Source of the DNA: Marinobacter maritimus
GTDB taxonomy: Bacteria; Pseudomonadota; Gammaproteobacteria; Pseudomonadales; Oleiphilaceae
DNA: 64,000 bases
Direction of reading: 5' to 3'
NCBI RefSeq assembly: GCF_007671675.1
Contig: NZ_VCGW01000001.1
Location: 558,001-622,000, forward strand
Part shown: piece by piece, positions 63,290 through 64,000 of the stretch
Layout: each line of letters opens with the position of its first letter
Numbering within the stretch: position 1 is the stretch's first letter
Translations under genes and position numbers: made by a program
The notes under the pieces: model-generated
Databases searched by the model: none
What the model saw: the letters and a program-made list of their open reading frames with translations, nothing else
Told to the model about the DNA's origin: nothing

Positions 63290-63314
63290 GACGCACGGAG
63301 CGCTTGGTCTGATA

Positions 63315-63346
63315 GTGTGAGGGGGCGGTGGGTCGCCCCCTCACAC
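63315..63346. terminator. Strong hairpin between fpr and the aldehyde dehydrogenase gene
   Basis: A perfect 13-bp stem (63315-63327 with 63334-63346, GTGTGAGGGGGCG paired) has a six-base loop. No T-run follows on either strand, so it is not a canonical intrinsic terminator; it may act with Rho or protect 3' ends of the two convergent transcripts. Confidence 0.6.
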
Positions 63347-63384
63347 CTGAGTGTCATCAATAATGATCACTTCAAGCCCGCCGG

Positions 63385-64000
63385 TCAGATGGCGAGTCCA
63401 CCCAGTTTGGTTTCGAGGTATTCCTCTATACCTTCCTGAGCGCCCTCACGGCCAAGGCCGCTGTTCTTCATACCACCAAAAGGTGCTGCGGCGCTGGTCG
63501 GGTTGATATCGTTAATACCAATAATGCCGAAATCCAGAGCTTCAAACGCCCGCATGGCCGTCGTCATGTCGTTGCTGTAGATGTAAGCCGCCAAGCCATA
63601 CTCGGTGTCGTTGGCCATGGCGATGACATCGTCTTCTGAGCGATAGCTGATGACTGGAGCGACCGGGCCAAAGGTTTCTTCCCGGTAGATTTTCATCTCA
63701 GGCGTTACTCCGGAGAGCACAGTAGGGGCATAGAAGTAACCCTCTGAGAGTCCGTTTTCCATTAATCGGTGGCCACCGGTCTCTACTTTCGCGCCCTTGG
63801 CTACTGCGTCTTTAACCTGACGATCAACCTTCAGGATGGCCTGTTCATTGATTAGCGGGCCAATGCCCACGCCTTCGGCCATGCCGTTGCCGGCCACCAG
63901 GCGACTGGCGCGGCTGGTGAGTTCGTTAATGAACGGTTCAAGGTGATCTTCGTGCACGAAAATACGGTTAGGGCTAATACAGGCCTGGCCAGTATTCAAG
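63385..64000 (-). CDS. Aldehyde dehydrogenase, C-terminal part (partial)
   Basis: The gene runs off the right edge; about 205 residues are visible. They include the catalytic Cys region NTGQACISPNRIFV, GPLINEQAI, the second catalytic-loop REETFGPVAPVISY and the C-terminal GGMKNSGLGREGAQEGIEEY. The pattern with GIIGINDINPTSAAAPFGG points to the succinate-semialdehyde dehydrogenase (GabD) branch, which oxidises succinate semialdehyde to succinate with NAD(P)+. The N-terminal NAD domain and start lie outside the window. Confidence 0.88.
   Translation of the reverse strand, partial: LNTGQACISPNRIFVHEDHLEPFINELTSRASRLVAGNGMAEGVGIGPLINEQAILKVDRQVKDAVAKGAKVETGGHRLMENGLSEGYFYAPTVLSGVTPEMKIYREETFGPVAPVISYRSEDDVIAMANDTEYGLAAYIYSNDMTTAMRAFEALDFGIIGINDINPTSAAAPFGGMKNSGLGREGAQEGIEEYLETKLGGLAI

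Noticed and set aside
1..64000. CRISPR arrays, insertion sequences or prophage
   Set aside because: No regularly spaced repeats, transposase, integrase or phage structural genes are visible in the window.

Overview
The window reads as a stretch of chromosome from a marine gammaproteobacterium, most likely Marinobacter or a close relative. That assignment is my inference. It rests on Pseudomonas-like gene order (rne / rluC-HAD-sppA / maf / yceD-rpmF-plsX-fabD-fabG-acpP-fabF-pabC-mltG-tmk, with no fabH between plsX and fabD), on PA2778/PA2779-type proteins, on MiaE and the LysR/Fpr pair, and on sodium-coupled and TRAP transport. I see no prophage, insertion sequence, CRISPR array or integrase. 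Most of the window is core genome with small accessory patches.

Layout. 1-1358: the end of an NtrC-type regulator, a PRC-barrel protein, and two broken short-chain-dehydrogenase/epimerase remnants. 1550-6829: a ydbH-ynbE-ydbL envelope operon, a DUF5610-like protein, and a PA2779/PA2778 pair. 7105-11461: a catabolic cluster of two acyl-CoA dehydrogenase-like genes (one frameshifted) and an acetoacetate-decarboxylase-like gene, facing an AraC regulator. 11540-16240: a hemerythrin-GGDEF-EAL protein coupled to an FMN hydroxy-acid dehydrogenase, a DUF488 protein and a trans-sulfuration PLP enzyme. 16472-20318: an AEC permease, Zur-boxed znuA, gltX, then tRNA-Ala and tRNA-Glu with their own promoter and terminator. 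20360-20470: a palindromic repeat element. 20491-25000: a two-domain QueD homologue, a NTP-transferase whose best start codon is AUA, a membrane-tethered response regulator, a PEGA/MORN protein and a small membrane protein. 25079-38111: a PreP-like protease, ppsR/ppsA, rraA, PilZ and SH3 proteins, YciI, a PHP-domain nuclease, a YecA-family protein and rne. 38719-50225: rluC through the fatty-acid synthesis cluster to tmk. 50264-57985: an AraC regulator, putP, and a TAXI-TRAP / TauE / quinone-reductase operon. 58072-64000: acnB, miaE, finR-like/fpr, and a partial aldehyde dehydrogenase.

How genes work together. PpsR controls PpsA post-translationally. RraA can inhibit RNase E, which is encoded a few kb away. 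PlsX, FabD, FabG, AcpP and FabF form the fatty-acid and phospholipid precursor pathway, co-transcribed with the L32 gene rpmF. The AraC gene before putP lies next to a two-helical-turn direct repeat that looks like its operator. The LysR gene divergent from fpr shares an intergenic region full of nested inverted repeats.

The observations most worth checking are: a perfect 18-bp hairpin exactly at the acyl-CoA dehydrogenase frameshift, which fits quasipalindrome template switching; the AUA start of the NTP-transferase; the 29-bp-arm repeat element; the hairpin that hides the rne Shine-Dalgarno sequence; and the direct-repeat operator upstream of putP. I did not find a convincing wholly new multi-gene system.
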